Part shown: positions 48,461 through 57,022 of the stretch, in pieces
Layout: every line of letters begins with the position of its first letter
How positions within the stretch are numbered: position 1 is the first letter of the stretch
From: Myceligenerans crystallogenes
GTDB taxonomy: Bacteria; Actinomycetota; Actinomycetes; Actinomycetales; Cellulomonadaceae
NCBI RefSeq assembly: GCF_039529775.1
Contig: NZ_BAAANL010000007.1
Location: forward strand, 1-64,000
Length of the DNA: 64,000 bases
Direction: 5' to 3'
Position numbers and translations under genes: made by a program
Notes under the pieces: model-generated
What the model was told of the DNA's origin: nothing
Seen by the model: the letters and a program-made list of their open reading frames with translations, nothing else
Databases searched by the model: none

Positions 48461-50752
48461 TCAGCCCGGCAGAACCTTGAAGCCGGCCCTCAGCAGGTCC
48501 TCGGGGCGAGACGACCCACCCACCCGCAGCTCGAAGTCACCCGGTTCGACGACCCGGGTGTTCGAGACGTCGACGATGGTGCAGGCCGCGACCGGAAGCT
48601 CCAGGTCGACGACCGTCTCCTCGCCCGGCGCCACCGTGACCCGGCGGAACGCCTTGAGCTCCTGGTCCGCCCAGCTCACGGAGGTGACCAGGTCGCTCAC
48701 GTAGACCTGGACGGTCTCCAGGGCCGGTCGCGATCCCGTGTTGCGGAGCGTGACCTGCGCGCGCACGACGCCGTCGGCCGTCAGCTCGTGCTCCAGGAGT
48801 CGCAGGCCGGAGTACTCGACCGTCGTGTAGCTCAGGCCCTCGCCGAACGCGTACGCCGGACGCTGGGTCAGGTCGGCGTAACGGTCGCCGTGCTGGCCGC
48901 GGATCTGGTTGTAGTACGTGGGCTGCTGGCCGACGTGCCGGGGGAACGAGACCGGCAGGCGCCCCGCCGGCTCGATCTTGCCCAGCAGCAGCTCGGCGAG
49001 CGCCCGGCCGCCGGCCATGCCCGGGTTCGCCACCCAGACGAGCCCGGCGGCGTCGTCCACCACCGGCGGCAGCACCTGCGGCTTGGACGCCAGCAGCACC
49101 ACGATCAGCGGCGTCCCCGTCGCGGCCACGGCCTCCAGGAGCGCCCGCTGCCCGCCGAGCAGTTCGAGCGTCGCGGTGGAGCGGCCCTCCCCGACCAGCT
49201 CGATCCGATCGCCCACCACGGCCACGACGTAGTCCGCGGCGCGCGCCGCCTCGACCGCCTCGGCCAGCTGCGCCTCGTCCACGGGCGCCGGCGTCACGAC
49301 CGGCGGCCGCGGCTGGCCGTCGGGGAACGTGTCGCCCTCGGGGTCCGGCATGAGCTCGAGGATCTCGGCGCCGCGCGCGTACGTCACCTCCCAGTCGCCC
49401 GGGACCTCGGCCCGCAGCCCGTCCAGCACGGTCGTGATCATCTCGCGCGGGTGCCCGTCGGGGATCCACCCGGCCTGCCCGGAGTTCCCGGCCCAGTCGC
49501 CGAGCTGCGTCTGCGCGTCGTCGGCCAGCGGCCCCACCACGGCGACGCGGCGCGCGGGAGCGTTCCCACCCCGCACGTCGTCCGACGGCGCCGAGCCGCC
49601 CGGCAGCGGCAGCGTGCCGTCGTTGCGGAGCAGCACGAGCGAGCGCCGCGTGATCTCCAGGTTGAGCGCGGCGTGCTCGGGCACGCCCAGCACCGCCTCG
49701 ATGCGTTCGGGCGACGGGCGACGGCGGTCCTCGAACAGCCCCAGCTCGAACTTCAGCGTGAGGATGTGCCGCACCGCGTCGTCCAGCTCGCTCGCGTCCA
49801 GGCGCCCGTCCGCGATGGCCTCCAGCGCGCCCTCGAAGAACGTCGGCGTGGTCATGACCATGTCGTTCCCGGCGCGCACGGCGGCGACGGCGGCGGACGA
49901 GATATCCGGTTGCACCTGCTGCTCCCAGACCATGCGGCCCACGTTGTCCCAGTCGGTGACCAGCGTGCCGGTGTAGCCCCACTCGCCGCGCAGGACGTCG
50001 GTGAGCAGCCAGTCGTTGACGGTGATGGGCACGCCGTCGATGGTCTGGTAGCCGAGCATGAAGGTGCGGCAGCCCTCGCGGGCCACGCGCTCGAAGGGCG
50101 GCAGGTGCCAGGCCCGCAGCTTGCGCGGGGAGAGGTCGGCCTCGGAGGCGTCGCGCCCGCCCTGCGTCTCGGAGTAGCCGGCGAAGTGCTTGGCCGAGGC
50201 CAGGATCGCGGTCGGGTCGGTGAGCCCGTCGCCCTGGTAACCGCGCACGGCGGCGGACGCCAGCTCCCCGATGAGGAACGGGTCCTCGCCGAAGGTCTCC
50301 CCGACGCGCCCCCACCGCAGATCCCGCGCGATGCACAGCACGGGCGAGAACGTCCAGTGGATCCCGGTGGCGCTCACCTCGACGGCGGTCACCCGGGCCA
50401 TCCGCTCCACGAGCGCCGGGTCCCAGGTCGCGGCCATGCCGAGCTGGGTCGGGAAGATCGTGGCGCCCTCGAAGAAGGAGTGCCCGTGGATGCAGTCCTC
50501 CGCGACGAGCAGCGGGATCCGCAGCCGGGTGCGGTCCGTGAGCTCGTGCGCGGCGCGCACCCGCTCGGGCGAGGCGTGCAGGACGGAGCCCGCGAACCGG
50601 CGCAGGACATGGTCCTCGAGGTCGTCCCGCGCGTCGAGCTGGAGCATCTGCCCGGCCTTCTCCTCGGGCGTCATGCGGGCGATCAGGTCGTCGACCCGCT
50701 CGGCGACGGACAGTGCCGTGTCAAGGTAGGGCAGTTCGATCACGCTGGTCAC
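48461..50752 (-). CDS. GH3 beta-glucosidase/beta-glycosidase
   Basis: A 763-residue cytosolic glycosidase without a signal peptide. The N-terminal barrel contains GRVGETFGEDPFL, KHFAGYSETQGGRD and TDWDNVGRM, in which the Asp of TDW is the nucleophile of GH3. The middle alpha/beta sandwich contains VVGDRIELVGEGRS near 500, and the C-terminal fibronectin-III-like domain begins near 640. GTG 50752 overlaps the permease stop by 4 bp. As last gene of a sugar uptake operon it would cleave imported beta-oligosaccharides to monosaccharides. Exact linkage not decidable. Confidence 0.92.
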   Translation of the reverse strand: MTSVIELPYLDTALSVAERVDDLIARMTPEEKAGQMLQLDARDDLEDHVLRRFAGSVLHASPERVRAAHELTDRTRLRIPLLVAEDCIHGHSFFEGATIFPTQLGMAATWDPALVERMARVTAVEVSATGIHWTFSPVLCIARDLRWGRVGETFGEDPFLIGELASAAVRGYQGDGLTDPTAILASAKHFAGYSETQGGRDASEADLSPRKLRAWHLPPFERVAREGCRTFMLGYQTIDGVPITVNDWLLTDVLRGEWGYTGTLVTDWDNVGRMVWEQQVQPDISSAAVAAVRAGNDMVMTTPTFFEGALEAIADGRLDASELDDAVRHILTLKFELGLFEDRRRPSPERIEAVLGVPEHAALNLEITRRSLVLLRNDGTLPLPGGSAPSDDVRGGNAPARRVAVVGPLADDAQTQLGDWAGNSGQAGWIPDGHPREMITTVLDGLRAEVPGDWEVTYARGAEILELMPDPEGDTFPDGQPRPPVVTPAPVDEAQLAEAVEAARAADYVVAVVGDRIELVGEGRSTATLELLGGQRALLEAVAATGTPLIVVLLASKPQVLPPVVDDAAGLVWVANPGMAGGRALAELLLGKIEPAGRLPVSFPRHVGQQPTYYNQIRGQHGDRYADLTQRPAYAFGEGLSYTTVEYSGLRLLEHELTADGVVRAQVTLRNTGSRPALETVQVYVSDLVTSVSWADQELKAFRRVTVAPGEETVVDLELPVAACTIVDVSNTRVVEPGDFELRVGGSSRPEDLLRAGFKVLPG

Positions 50753-51654
50753 TCGGTGCTCCCCTTCGTTCGCTTGGCGGCGAGCAGTTCTGCCCGCCGT
50801 TTCCTGGCCACCCGCTTCTTCGTGCGGGCCCGCACACCCGCCGATCGCAGGCGCGGGTTGACGTACTCGTCGATGCCGAAGCTGATCAGGCTGAGCGCCG
50901 CCCCCAGCAGCGCGATCGCGAGGCCGGCGGGGACGTACCACCACCAGAAGTCGGGGAACGCCCCGTTGGCCTGGGCCCAGTAGAGAATGGTGCCCCAGTT
51001 GAGGTTGGTGATGGGGATGACGCCCACGAACGCGAGGGTCGTCAGGCCCAGCACCGCGGCGGTCACCGTCCCGACGAACGACGAGGCGATGACGGCGGTC
51101 AGGTTCGGCAGCATCTCCACGGTGATGATCCGCCACAGCGGCTCCCCGTTGGCCCGCGCCGCCTGCACGAAGTCACGGTTCCGCAGGGACATGGTCTGCG
51201 CCCGCAGCACGCGCGCGCCCCACGCCCACCCGGTGATCGCCAGCACGGCCGAGATCAGCAGCAGGCTCGGGTCCTCGTACTGCGAGGCCACGATGATCAT
51301 CAGCGGGATCGCGGGCAGCACCAGGAACACGTTGGACAGCGCGGACAGCGACTCACCCCGCCAGCCGGGCAGGAACCCGGCGCTCACGCCGATGATCACC
51401 GCGACGAGCGTGGCGAGCACGCCCGCGGTCAGCCCCACGAGCAGCACGCCGCGCGTCCCGTAGGCGATCTGGCTGAAGACGTCCTCGCCCAGGTGCGTGG
51501 TGCCGAGCCAGTGCGCGGCCGACGGCGGCTGCTTGAGCGCGGTGTAGTCCTTCTCCAGCGGCCCGAAGGGGGCGATGACGTCGGCCAGCGCCGCCAGCAG
51601 CACGAACAGGCCGAGGATCGCGAACCCCGTGATCGACTTGGTGTTGGTGAACAT
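50749..51654 (-). CDS. ABC transporter permease, DppC/OppC type
   Basis: A 301-residue membrane protein with six helices. RAQTMSLRNRDFVQAARANGEPLWRIITVEMLPNL holds the EAA loop that docks to the ATPase. The N-terminal ADVIAPFGPLEKDYTALKQPPSAAHWLGTTHLGEDVFSQIAYG is typical of DppC-type permeases. The basic C-terminal tail (RARTKKRVARKRR) is extra. Coupled to GH3 downstream by a 4-bp overlap and 1 bp from the DppB-type permease gene. Confidence 0.93.
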   Translation of the reverse strand: MFTNTKSITGFAILGLFVLLAALADVIAPFGPLEKDYTALKQPPSAAHWLGTTHLGEDVFSQIAYGTRGVLLVGLTAGVLATLVAVIIGVSAGFLPGWRGESLSALSNVFLVLPAIPLMIIVASQYEDPSLLLISAVLAITGWAWGARVLRAQTMSLRNRDFVQAARANGEPLWRIITVEMLPNLTAVIASSFVGTVTAAVLGLTTLAFVGVIPITNLNWGTILYWAQANGAFPDFWWWYVPAGLAIALLGAALSLISFGIDEYVNPRLRSAGVRARTKKRVARKRRAELLAAKRTKGSTE

Positions 51655-51655
51655 C

Positions 51656-52639
51656 TCAGGCCTCCCCCTGCCGGGTGCGCGGGTCGAGTGCGGCGTAGGC
51701 GACGTCGGCCAGGAGGTTGGCGACGAGCACGGTCAGCGTGATGACCAGGAACAGCCCCTGCATGAGCGGGTAGTCCTTGGCGGTGGTGGCGTCCAGCAGC
51801 AGCTTGCCGACGCCGGGGTAGGAGAACACGAGCTCCATGACGAGCGTGCCGCCCACGATGAACCCGAGCGCCAGGGCGAAGCTGGACAGCTGCGGCAGCA
51901 CGGCGTTGCGCGCCGCGTAGGCGAACACGACCCGCCGCCGGCTCAGGCCCTTGGCCTGCGCGACGGTCACGTAGTCCTCGTCCAGGACGGTGATCATCAT
52001 GTTCCGCATGCCGAGCACCCAGCCGCCGAGCGACGCGAGCACGACGGTCAGGGCCGGCAGGGTGCCGTGGGCGATCACCTCGCCGATGAACTCCGCGCTG
52101 AACGCGGGGGTCGTGCCCTTGCCGTAGGCGTGCGACGCCGGGAACCAGCCCAGCCCGGTCGCGAAGACCGCGATCGCGATGAGCCCCATCCAGAAGTAGG
52201 GCACGGCGGAGAAGAAGGTCGCCACGGGGACGACGACGTCGCCCGCTCCCCCGCGGAACCAGCCGACCAGCGTGCCGAGCGTGGTCCCGATCAGGAAGCT
52301 GAGCACCGTGGCGATGCCCACGAGCCCGACGGTCCACGGCAGGGCGGTGGCGATCACGTCGGCCACGGGCGCCAGCCCGTGCGAGAACGAGCGCCCGAGG
52401 TCGCCGGAGAACAGCAGCCCCCAGTAGTCGAAATACTGCTCGGCGAGGGACTTGTTCGTGTCCAGCCCGAACAGCGTCCGCAGCGCCGCGGCCGCCTCGG
52501 GGCTGATCTCGCCCTGGTGCTTCTGCAGGTAGGCGCTGACGGGGTCGCCCTTGAGCATCCGCGGCAGGAAGAAGTTGATGGTGATCGCCGCCCAGGCCGT
52601 GAACAGGTAGAAGGCGGCGCGCTGCAGGAGGAGTCTCAT
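51656..52639 (-). CDS. ABC transporter permease, DppB/OppB type
   Basis: A 327-residue membrane protein. LLLQRAAFYLFTAWAAITINFFLPRML opens the first helix; DEDYVTVAQAKGLSRRRVVFAYAARNAVLP is the EAA loop; MELVFSYPGVGKLLLDA is the usual C-terminal stretch. With the DppC-type protein it forms the channel of a type I importer. ATG 52639 overlaps the ATPase stop (ATGA). Confidence 0.93.
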   Translation of the reverse strand: MRLLLQRAAFYLFTAWAAITINFFLPRMLKGDPVSAYLQKHQGEISPEAAAALRTLFGLDTNKSLAEQYFDYWGLLFSGDLGRSFSHGLAPVADVIATALPWTVGLVGIATVLSFLIGTTLGTLVGWFRGGAGDVVVPVATFFSAVPYFWMGLIAIAVFATGLGWFPASHAYGKGTTPAFSAEFIGEVIAHGTLPALTVVLASLGGWVLGMRNMMITVLDEDYVTVAQAKGLSRRRVVFAYAARNAVLPQLSSFALALGFIVGGTLVMELVFSYPGVGKLLLDATTAKDYPLMQGLFLVITLTVLVANLLADVAYAALDPRTRQGEA

Positions 52640-53502
52640 GAACGGCGCTCCTTCTTCTCGGGCGTCGAGGGGACGCCGTTCGTCTCGGGCGTCGGGCGGA
52701 CGCCGGACGTGCTGACGGGCGCCCCGCCGCCGAAGTGGCGTTCCGGGTCGGGTGAGGCGTCCCGCAGCGCACGCGTGTACTCGTGCTGCGGATCGAGGAT
52801 GACGTCGTCGGCAGGTCCGCGTTCGACGACGACGCCGCGGTGCAGCACCACGATCTCGTCGCTGAAGTGGCGGGCCGTGGCCAGGTCGTGCGTGATGTAC
52901 AGGACGCCGAGGCCGTCGGCCTCCTGCAGGTCCGCGAGCAGGTTGAGCACGCCGAGGCGGATCGACACGTCGAGCATCGAGACGGGCTCGTCGGCGACCA
53001 GCAGGGCGGGGCGCGAGGCGAGCGCCCGGGCGATGGCGACGCGCTGACGCTGCCCGCCGGACAGCTCGTGCGGGCGGCGGGCGGCCAGGTCCGGGTCGAG
53101 CCGCACCTTCTCCAGCAGGCGCCCTACCTCGGCCTCGACGTCGTCGCGCGGCACGACGTGATCGAGCAGCAGCGGCCGCGCGATGTGGTGCCGCACCGTG
53201 TGGTAAGGGTTGAGCGAGGCGAACGGGTCCTGGAACACCATCCGCACCTGCTGCCGGTACTTCCGCAGGCCCGCGCCGCGGCGCGGGATCGGCGTGCCGT
53301 CGAGCAGCACCTGGCCGGAGGACTCGCGCTCCAGCTGCGTGATGATCTTCGCGATCGTGGACTTGCCGGAGCCGGACTGGCCCACGAGCGCCACGGTGCG
53401 GCCGGACGTGATCGACAGGTCGACGTCGTCGAGGGCGAGCATGTGGCCGGAGCCGCGCACGCGGTACCGCTTGGTCAGCCCGCGCAGTTCGAGGGTGGTC
53501 AT
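52636..53502 (-). CDS. ABC transporter ATP-binding protein, OppF/DppF type
   Basis: A 288-residue ATPase. Walker A GQSGSGKST, Q-loop MVFQDPFASLNP, signature LSGGQRQR, Walker B LLVADEPVSMLDVS and H-loop THD are all intact. The C-terminal DPQHEYTRAL followed by a Pro/Glu-rich 40-residue tail is seen in OppF-type subunits. ATG 53502 overlaps the OppD-type stop by 4 bp. Confidence 0.93.
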   Translation of the reverse strand: MTTLELRGLTKRYRVRGSGHMLALDDVDLSITSGRTVALVGQSGSGKSTIAKIITQLERESSGQVLLDGTPIPRRGAGLRKYRQQVRMVFQDPFASLNPYHTVRHHIARPLLLDHVVPRDDVEAEVGRLLEKVRLDPDLAARRPHELSGGQRQRVAIARALASRPALLVADEPVSMLDVSIRLGVLNLLADLQEADGLGVLYITHDLATARHFSDEIVVLHRGVVVERGPADDVILDPQHEYTRALRDASPDPERHFGGGAPVSTSGVRPTPETNGVPSTPEKKERRS

Positions 53503-54356
53503 ACGTGCGCCCCCTTCCGGACGAAGTCGCCGCGTTCGCCGGTCAGGCTCGGGAAGGAGCCCAGCAGGCGCTTCGTGTACTCGTGCTGCGGGTCGTGGTA
53601 GAGGTCCGACGCCGCCGAGATCTCCACGACCTGCCCCGCCTTCATCACGGCGATCCGGTCGGAGATCTCCAGCAGCAGCGGCAGGTCGTGCGTGATGAAC
53701 ACGACGGAGAACCCGAGCTCCTGGCGCAGCGCCGAGATCTCCTGCAGGATCTCCCGCTGCACCAGCACGTCCAGCGCCGTGGTCGGCTCGTCCATGATCA
53801 GCAGCCGCGGCCGCAGGGCCAGCGCCATCGCGATCATGACGCGCTGGCGCATCCCGCCGGACAGCTCGTGCGGGAACGACTTGAGCCGCTCCGCCCCGAC
53901 GCCCACCATGTCGAGCAGTTCCCCGCACCGCGCGGTGCGCTCGGCCCGCCGCATGGACGGCCGGTGCCGCGCGAACACGTCGGCGAGCTGCGCCCCGATG
54001 GTCAGCACGGGATTGAGCGAGTTCATCGCCCCCTGGAACACCATCGCGATCTGGTCCCACCGCAGCCGGTCCATCTCGGCGGCGGGCAGGGTGGTCAGCT
54101 CGACGTCGGAGCCGCGGGCGCCGTCGTCCCCCGCGCCGTGCAGCACGACCCGGCCGCCGGTGATCTCGGCGGGCGGCTTGAGCAGCCGCTGGACGGCATA
54201 GGCCAGGGTCGACTTGCCGCAGCCGGACTCCCCGGCGAGGCCGAGCACCTCGCCCCGGCCGACGGTCAGCGACACGTCGCGCACGGCCTCGACCGGCGGG
54301 TCGACGTCGTAGGTCACGCTGAGCCCTTCGAGCGTCAGCACGGGATCGCGGTTCAC
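53499..54356 (-). CDS. ABC transporter ATP-binding protein, OppD/DppD type
   Basis: A 285-residue ATPase. Walker A GESGCGKST, Q-loop MVFQGAMNSLNP, signature LSGGMRQR, Walker B LLIMDEPTTALDV and H-loop THD are intact. The C-terminus DPQHEYTKRLLGSFPSL is typical of OppD. It has no visible long C-terminal cluster-binding extension. GTG start; the 93-bp gap to the binding-protein gene contains a strong hairpin. Confidence 0.93.
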   Translation of the reverse strand: MNRDPVLTLEGLSVTYDVDPPVEAVRDVSLTVGRGEVLGLAGESGCGKSTLAYAVQRLLKPPAEITGGRVVLHGAGDDGARGSDVELTTLPAAEMDRLRWDQIAMVFQGAMNSLNPVLTIGAQLADVFARHRPSMRRAERTARCGELLDMVGVGAERLKSFPHELSGGMRQRVMIAMALALRPRLLIMDEPTTALDVLVQREILQEISALRQELGFSVVFITHDLPLLLEISDRIAVMKAGQVVEISAASDLYHDPQHEYTKRLLGSFPSLTGERGDFVRKGAHV

Positions 54357-54405
54357 GCGCGTCCTCCTGTCTCGTTCATCGTTGTTGAGGCCGGGGCCCC
54401 GGGAG

Positions 54406-54438
54406 GCGAGGTAGGGCCTTGCGAAGGCCCTACCTCGC
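54406..54438 (-). terminator. Intra-operon 15-bp perfect hairpin
   Basis: GCGAGGTAGGGCCTT, loop GCG, and exact complement, 12 nt after the binding-protein stop and 50 nt before the ATPase start. In uptake operons such hairpins usually lower distal expression or protect the 3' end of the binding-protein mRNA, giving excess binding protein. Confidence 0.7.
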
Positions 54439-54449
54439 GGGGGTGGTTA

Positions 54450-56138
54450 CTACTTGGCCTCGAGGGAGGTGAGGATGAGGACCGCCGAGGGCTGGGTGGG
54501 GTCCGGGTTGGTGTACGGGTCGTCCTCGCCGGGCCAGCCCGTGTACTGGCGGGTGTTGTACTCGCCGATGAAGGGGCGGTTGCCGATCGGCATGACGGGG
54601 ACCTCGTCCACGAAGATCCGCTGCACCTCGGCCAGGGCCTCGGCACGGGCGGCGTCGTCGGTGGCCGTGAGGTACTCGTCGAGCGCCGTGGTGGCGTCCG
54701 GGCTGTCGAAGCGGCCGAAGTTGAAGTCGGCGGGCTTGCCGATCGGCTTCAGCCAGCGGCCGTCCATCGTGTCGCTGTACAGGTCGTACGGCGTGGCGCC
54801 GGTGTCCGTCCAGTGCAGGATCGCCTGGAAGTCGCCCTCGGTCTTGGCCGCCCACCAGGAGTCGGCGTCGGGGGTGTCGACGGTGGCCTCGGCGCCGAGC
54901 AGCTTGGCGGCGTCGGCGATGAGGCTGATGCCGGTCACGTAGTCGCTCCAGCCCTGCGGGACGCTGAGCTGGAACGTGACGGGCTCGCCGTCGGGGTCGA
55001 CGAGCTTGTCGCCGACGCCGGTGTAGCCGGCCTCCTCCAGGAGCGCCGTGGCGGCATCGACGTCCACCGTGTACGACTGGCCCGCGAACTCCTCGGCCAC
55101 GAAGCCGTCGCCGGCCGGGCTGGGCAGGCCCGTCACGGACGTCAGCGGCGAGACGCCGCCCTCGCGGGCGATCTCCGCGTGCTTGGCACGGTCGACGACC
55201 AGGTTCATCGCCCGGCGGAACGCGACGTCGTCGAACGGCTTGGTCTCCGTGTTGACGAACATGGCGTCGATGCCGAGGCCCGTCGCCGCCCAGTAGACGT
55301 TCTCCGGGTCCTTGTCGACGTACGCGGACTGCACGTTCGGGATGAACGCCTGCGCCCAGTCGGCCTCGCCGTTGGCCAGGGCCGTGGTCAGGGCGGTGTT
55401 GTCGTTGTAGGAGACGTAGTAGAGCGTGGGCACGGCGAGCTCGCCGCCCCAGTAGTCGTCGCGGGCGGTCAGCTCGACCGACTGCGTGGTGAACTCCGTC
55501 AGCGTGTACGGGCCGGTGCCCACGGGCTCGGGGTTCTCGAAGGTCGTCGGGTCCTCGACGTCCGCCCACACGTGCTCGGGCACGATGTGGCGGTGCAGCA
55601 CCTTGTCCTGCTTGGCGTACATGGGGCCGGCGAACTCGACGGTGACCTGCGCGCCGTCCTGCTGGACGTCCTTGACGCCGAGCGCCGCGATGTCGAGCTC
55701 CGGGGTGTCCTTGAGCAGGTTGAACGTGAAGGCGATGTCGTCGGCGCCGAACTCCTCGCCGTCGTTCCAGGTGACGCCCTCACGGGCCGTCACGGTGATC
55801 GCGGTGTAGTCCTCGTTCCACTCCAGCTCCTCGGCGAGCCAGGGGGTGACCTCGTCGGTGGGGTCGACCATGTTCACGAACGCGAGCGGCTCGAGGATGG
55901 TGTTGATGTAGCCGAGCTTGAGCGCGGAGGAGTCGCCGACCCACGGGTTGTTGGACTCGGTGGTGATCGCGCCGTCGGGCTTGGCGATCGTGAGGGAGCC
56001 GTCGCCCGCTGCGGCGGTCTCGTCCGCACCGGACGCACCGCCGGCACAGGAACTGAGCAGCAGGGCTGCGGCCAGGGTCGCGGCGGCCGCCGCGACGGAA
56101 CGCGAGGCGATGCGCCTCAGGTGGGACGTCGGTGTCAC
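54450..56138 (-). CDS. Family 5 extracellular solute-binding lipoprotein
   Basis: A 562-residue binding protein of the oligopeptide/oligosaccharide group. Signal peptide with lipobox LLSSC (Cys at about 31). GVTWNDGEEFGADDIAFTFNLLKD, VGTGPYTLTEF and FDDVAFRRAMNLVVDRAKHAEIA are the family 5 hallmarks. Family 5 proteins bind peptides or, in actinobacteria and Thermotoga, beta-linked oligosaccharides; the adjacent GH3 gene favours sugars such as cello- or gluco-oligosaccharides. GTG start with GAGGAG 7 nt upstream. First gene of the six-gene operon. Confidence 0.92.
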   Translation of the reverse strand: MTPTSHLRRIASRSVAAAAATLAAALLLSSCAGGASGADETAAAGDGSLTIAKPDGAITTESNNPWVGDSSALKLGYINTILEPLAFVNMVDPTDEVTPWLAEELEWNEDYTAITVTAREGVTWNDGEEFGADDIAFTFNLLKDTPELDIAALGVKDVQQDGAQVTVEFAGPMYAKQDKVLHRHIVPEHVWADVEDPTTFENPEPVGTGPYTLTEFTTQSVELTARDDYWGGELAVPTLYYVSYNDNTALTTALANGEADWAQAFIPNVQSAYVDKDPENVYWAATGLGIDAMFVNTETKPFDDVAFRRAMNLVVDRAKHAEIAREGGVSPLTSVTGLPSPAGDGFVAEEFAGQSYTVDVDAATALLEEAGYTGVGDKLVDPDGEPVTFQLSVPQGWSDYVTGISLIADAAKLLGAEATVDTPDADSWWAAKTEGDFQAILHWTDTGATPYDLYSDTMDGRWLKPIGKPADFNFGRFDSPDATTALDEYLTATDDAARAEALAEVQRIFVDEVPVMPIGNRPFIGEYNTRQYTGWPGEDDPYTNPDPTQPSAVLILTSLEAK

Positions 56139-56199
56139 GGTCCAACTCCTCGTCTTCGAGTGTGGTGTCTGGGTGCTCGGTTCGATCCGAGTGGTCAGA

Positions 56200-56217
56200 A
56201 CTTACTACACAGTAAGT
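56200..56217. promoter_or_regulatory. 18-bp palindrome between the uptake operon and its TetR gene
   Basis: ACTTACT-ACAC-AGTAAGT, a perfect 7-bp inverted repeat, 62 bp before the solute-binding protein start and 175 bp before the TetR start. Size and place suit a TetR operator controlling both directions. Confidence 0.6.
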
Positions 56218-56263
56218 AACTCCGGATACCCTGGGGACCGACGTTTCCCGATCGTGACCATTG

Positions 56264-56277
56264 CGAAAACGCTTACA
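56264..56277. promoter_or_regulatory. LacI/cre-like site in the same control region
   Basis: CGAAAACGCTTACA matches the LacI-family/cre consensus TGNAANCGNTTNCA at all fixed positions but the first. It lies between the palindrome and the TetR gene. Whether it responds to the LacI protein at 61161 is unknown. Confidence 0.4.
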
Positions 56278-56392
56278 CTCGACTCGCGACGACGTCGGCC
56301 ACGGCGAAGATGACCGCGGCCCTGCCGACGACGTCCTCACGACGACGACGGCGAAGACGATGACGCAGCACAAAGGTGTGGAAGAACCCCAG

Positions 56393-57022
56393 ATGAACTC
56401 GACGACACGACCCCCGCGGCGGCCCCGCCCGGAGACCCTCGCGCGCCGCGAGCGCATCCTGAAGGCCGCCATGGCGACCTTCGGGACCCGCGGCTACCAC
56501 AAGGGACCCCTGACGGAGATCGCCGACCAGGTGGGGATGACCCACGCCGGCGTGCTGCACCACTTCGGCTCCAAGGACCAGCTCCTGCTGGAGGTGCTGC
56601 GGTACCGCGACGAGAGCGACGTCAAGGACCTGGAGGGCCAGCACATCCCGGACGGGATCGACCTGTTCCGGCACCTGGTCAAGACGGCCCTGCTCAACGC
56701 GCAGCGCGCCGGGCTCGTGCAGGCGTACGTGGTGCTGTCGGCCGAGTCCGTCACCGAGGGCCACCCCGCCCGCGACTTCTTCGTCGACCGCTACCGCACC
56801 CTGCGCCGCGAGGCCGGCGACGCGTTCCGCCTGGTGTGCGAGGAGCGCGGCATCGACGCGCCCGAGACCGTGGACCGCGCCGCGGCGTCGATCCTGGCCG
56901 TCATGGACGGCCTGCAGGTCCAGTGGCTCCTGGAGCCCGAGAAGGTGGACCTCGCGGAGGCCAGCGCCTTCGCCATCGAGGCGATCATGGCTCAGGTCCT
57001 GGACCCCCGCGAGGTCCTCTGA
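56393..57022 (+). CDS. TetR-family regulator of the uptake operon
   Basis: A 209-residue regulator divergent from the uptake operon. The HTH at about 35-62 reads GPLTEIADQVGMTHAGVLHHFGSKDQLL, with LHHFGSK typical of TetR recognition helices. The ligand domain has YVVLSAESVTEGHPARDFFVDRY, seen in TetR proteins of sugar utilisation loci. ATG 56393 has GGAAG about 8 nt upstream; ATG 56360 is an in-frame alternative. Probably represses the binding-protein operon through the palindrome at 56200. Its stop codon abuts the stop of the DUF1996 gene. Confidence 0.85.
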   Translation: MNSTTRPPRRPRPETLARRERILKAAMATFGTRGYHKGPLTEIADQVGMTHAGVLHHFGSKDQLLLEVLRYRDESDVKDLEGQHIPDGIDLFRHLVKTALLNAQRAGLVQAYVVLSAESVTEGHPARDFFVDRYRTLRREAGDAFRLVCEERGIDAPETVDRAAASILAVMDGLQVQWLLEPEKVDLAEASAFAIEAIMAQVLDPREVL

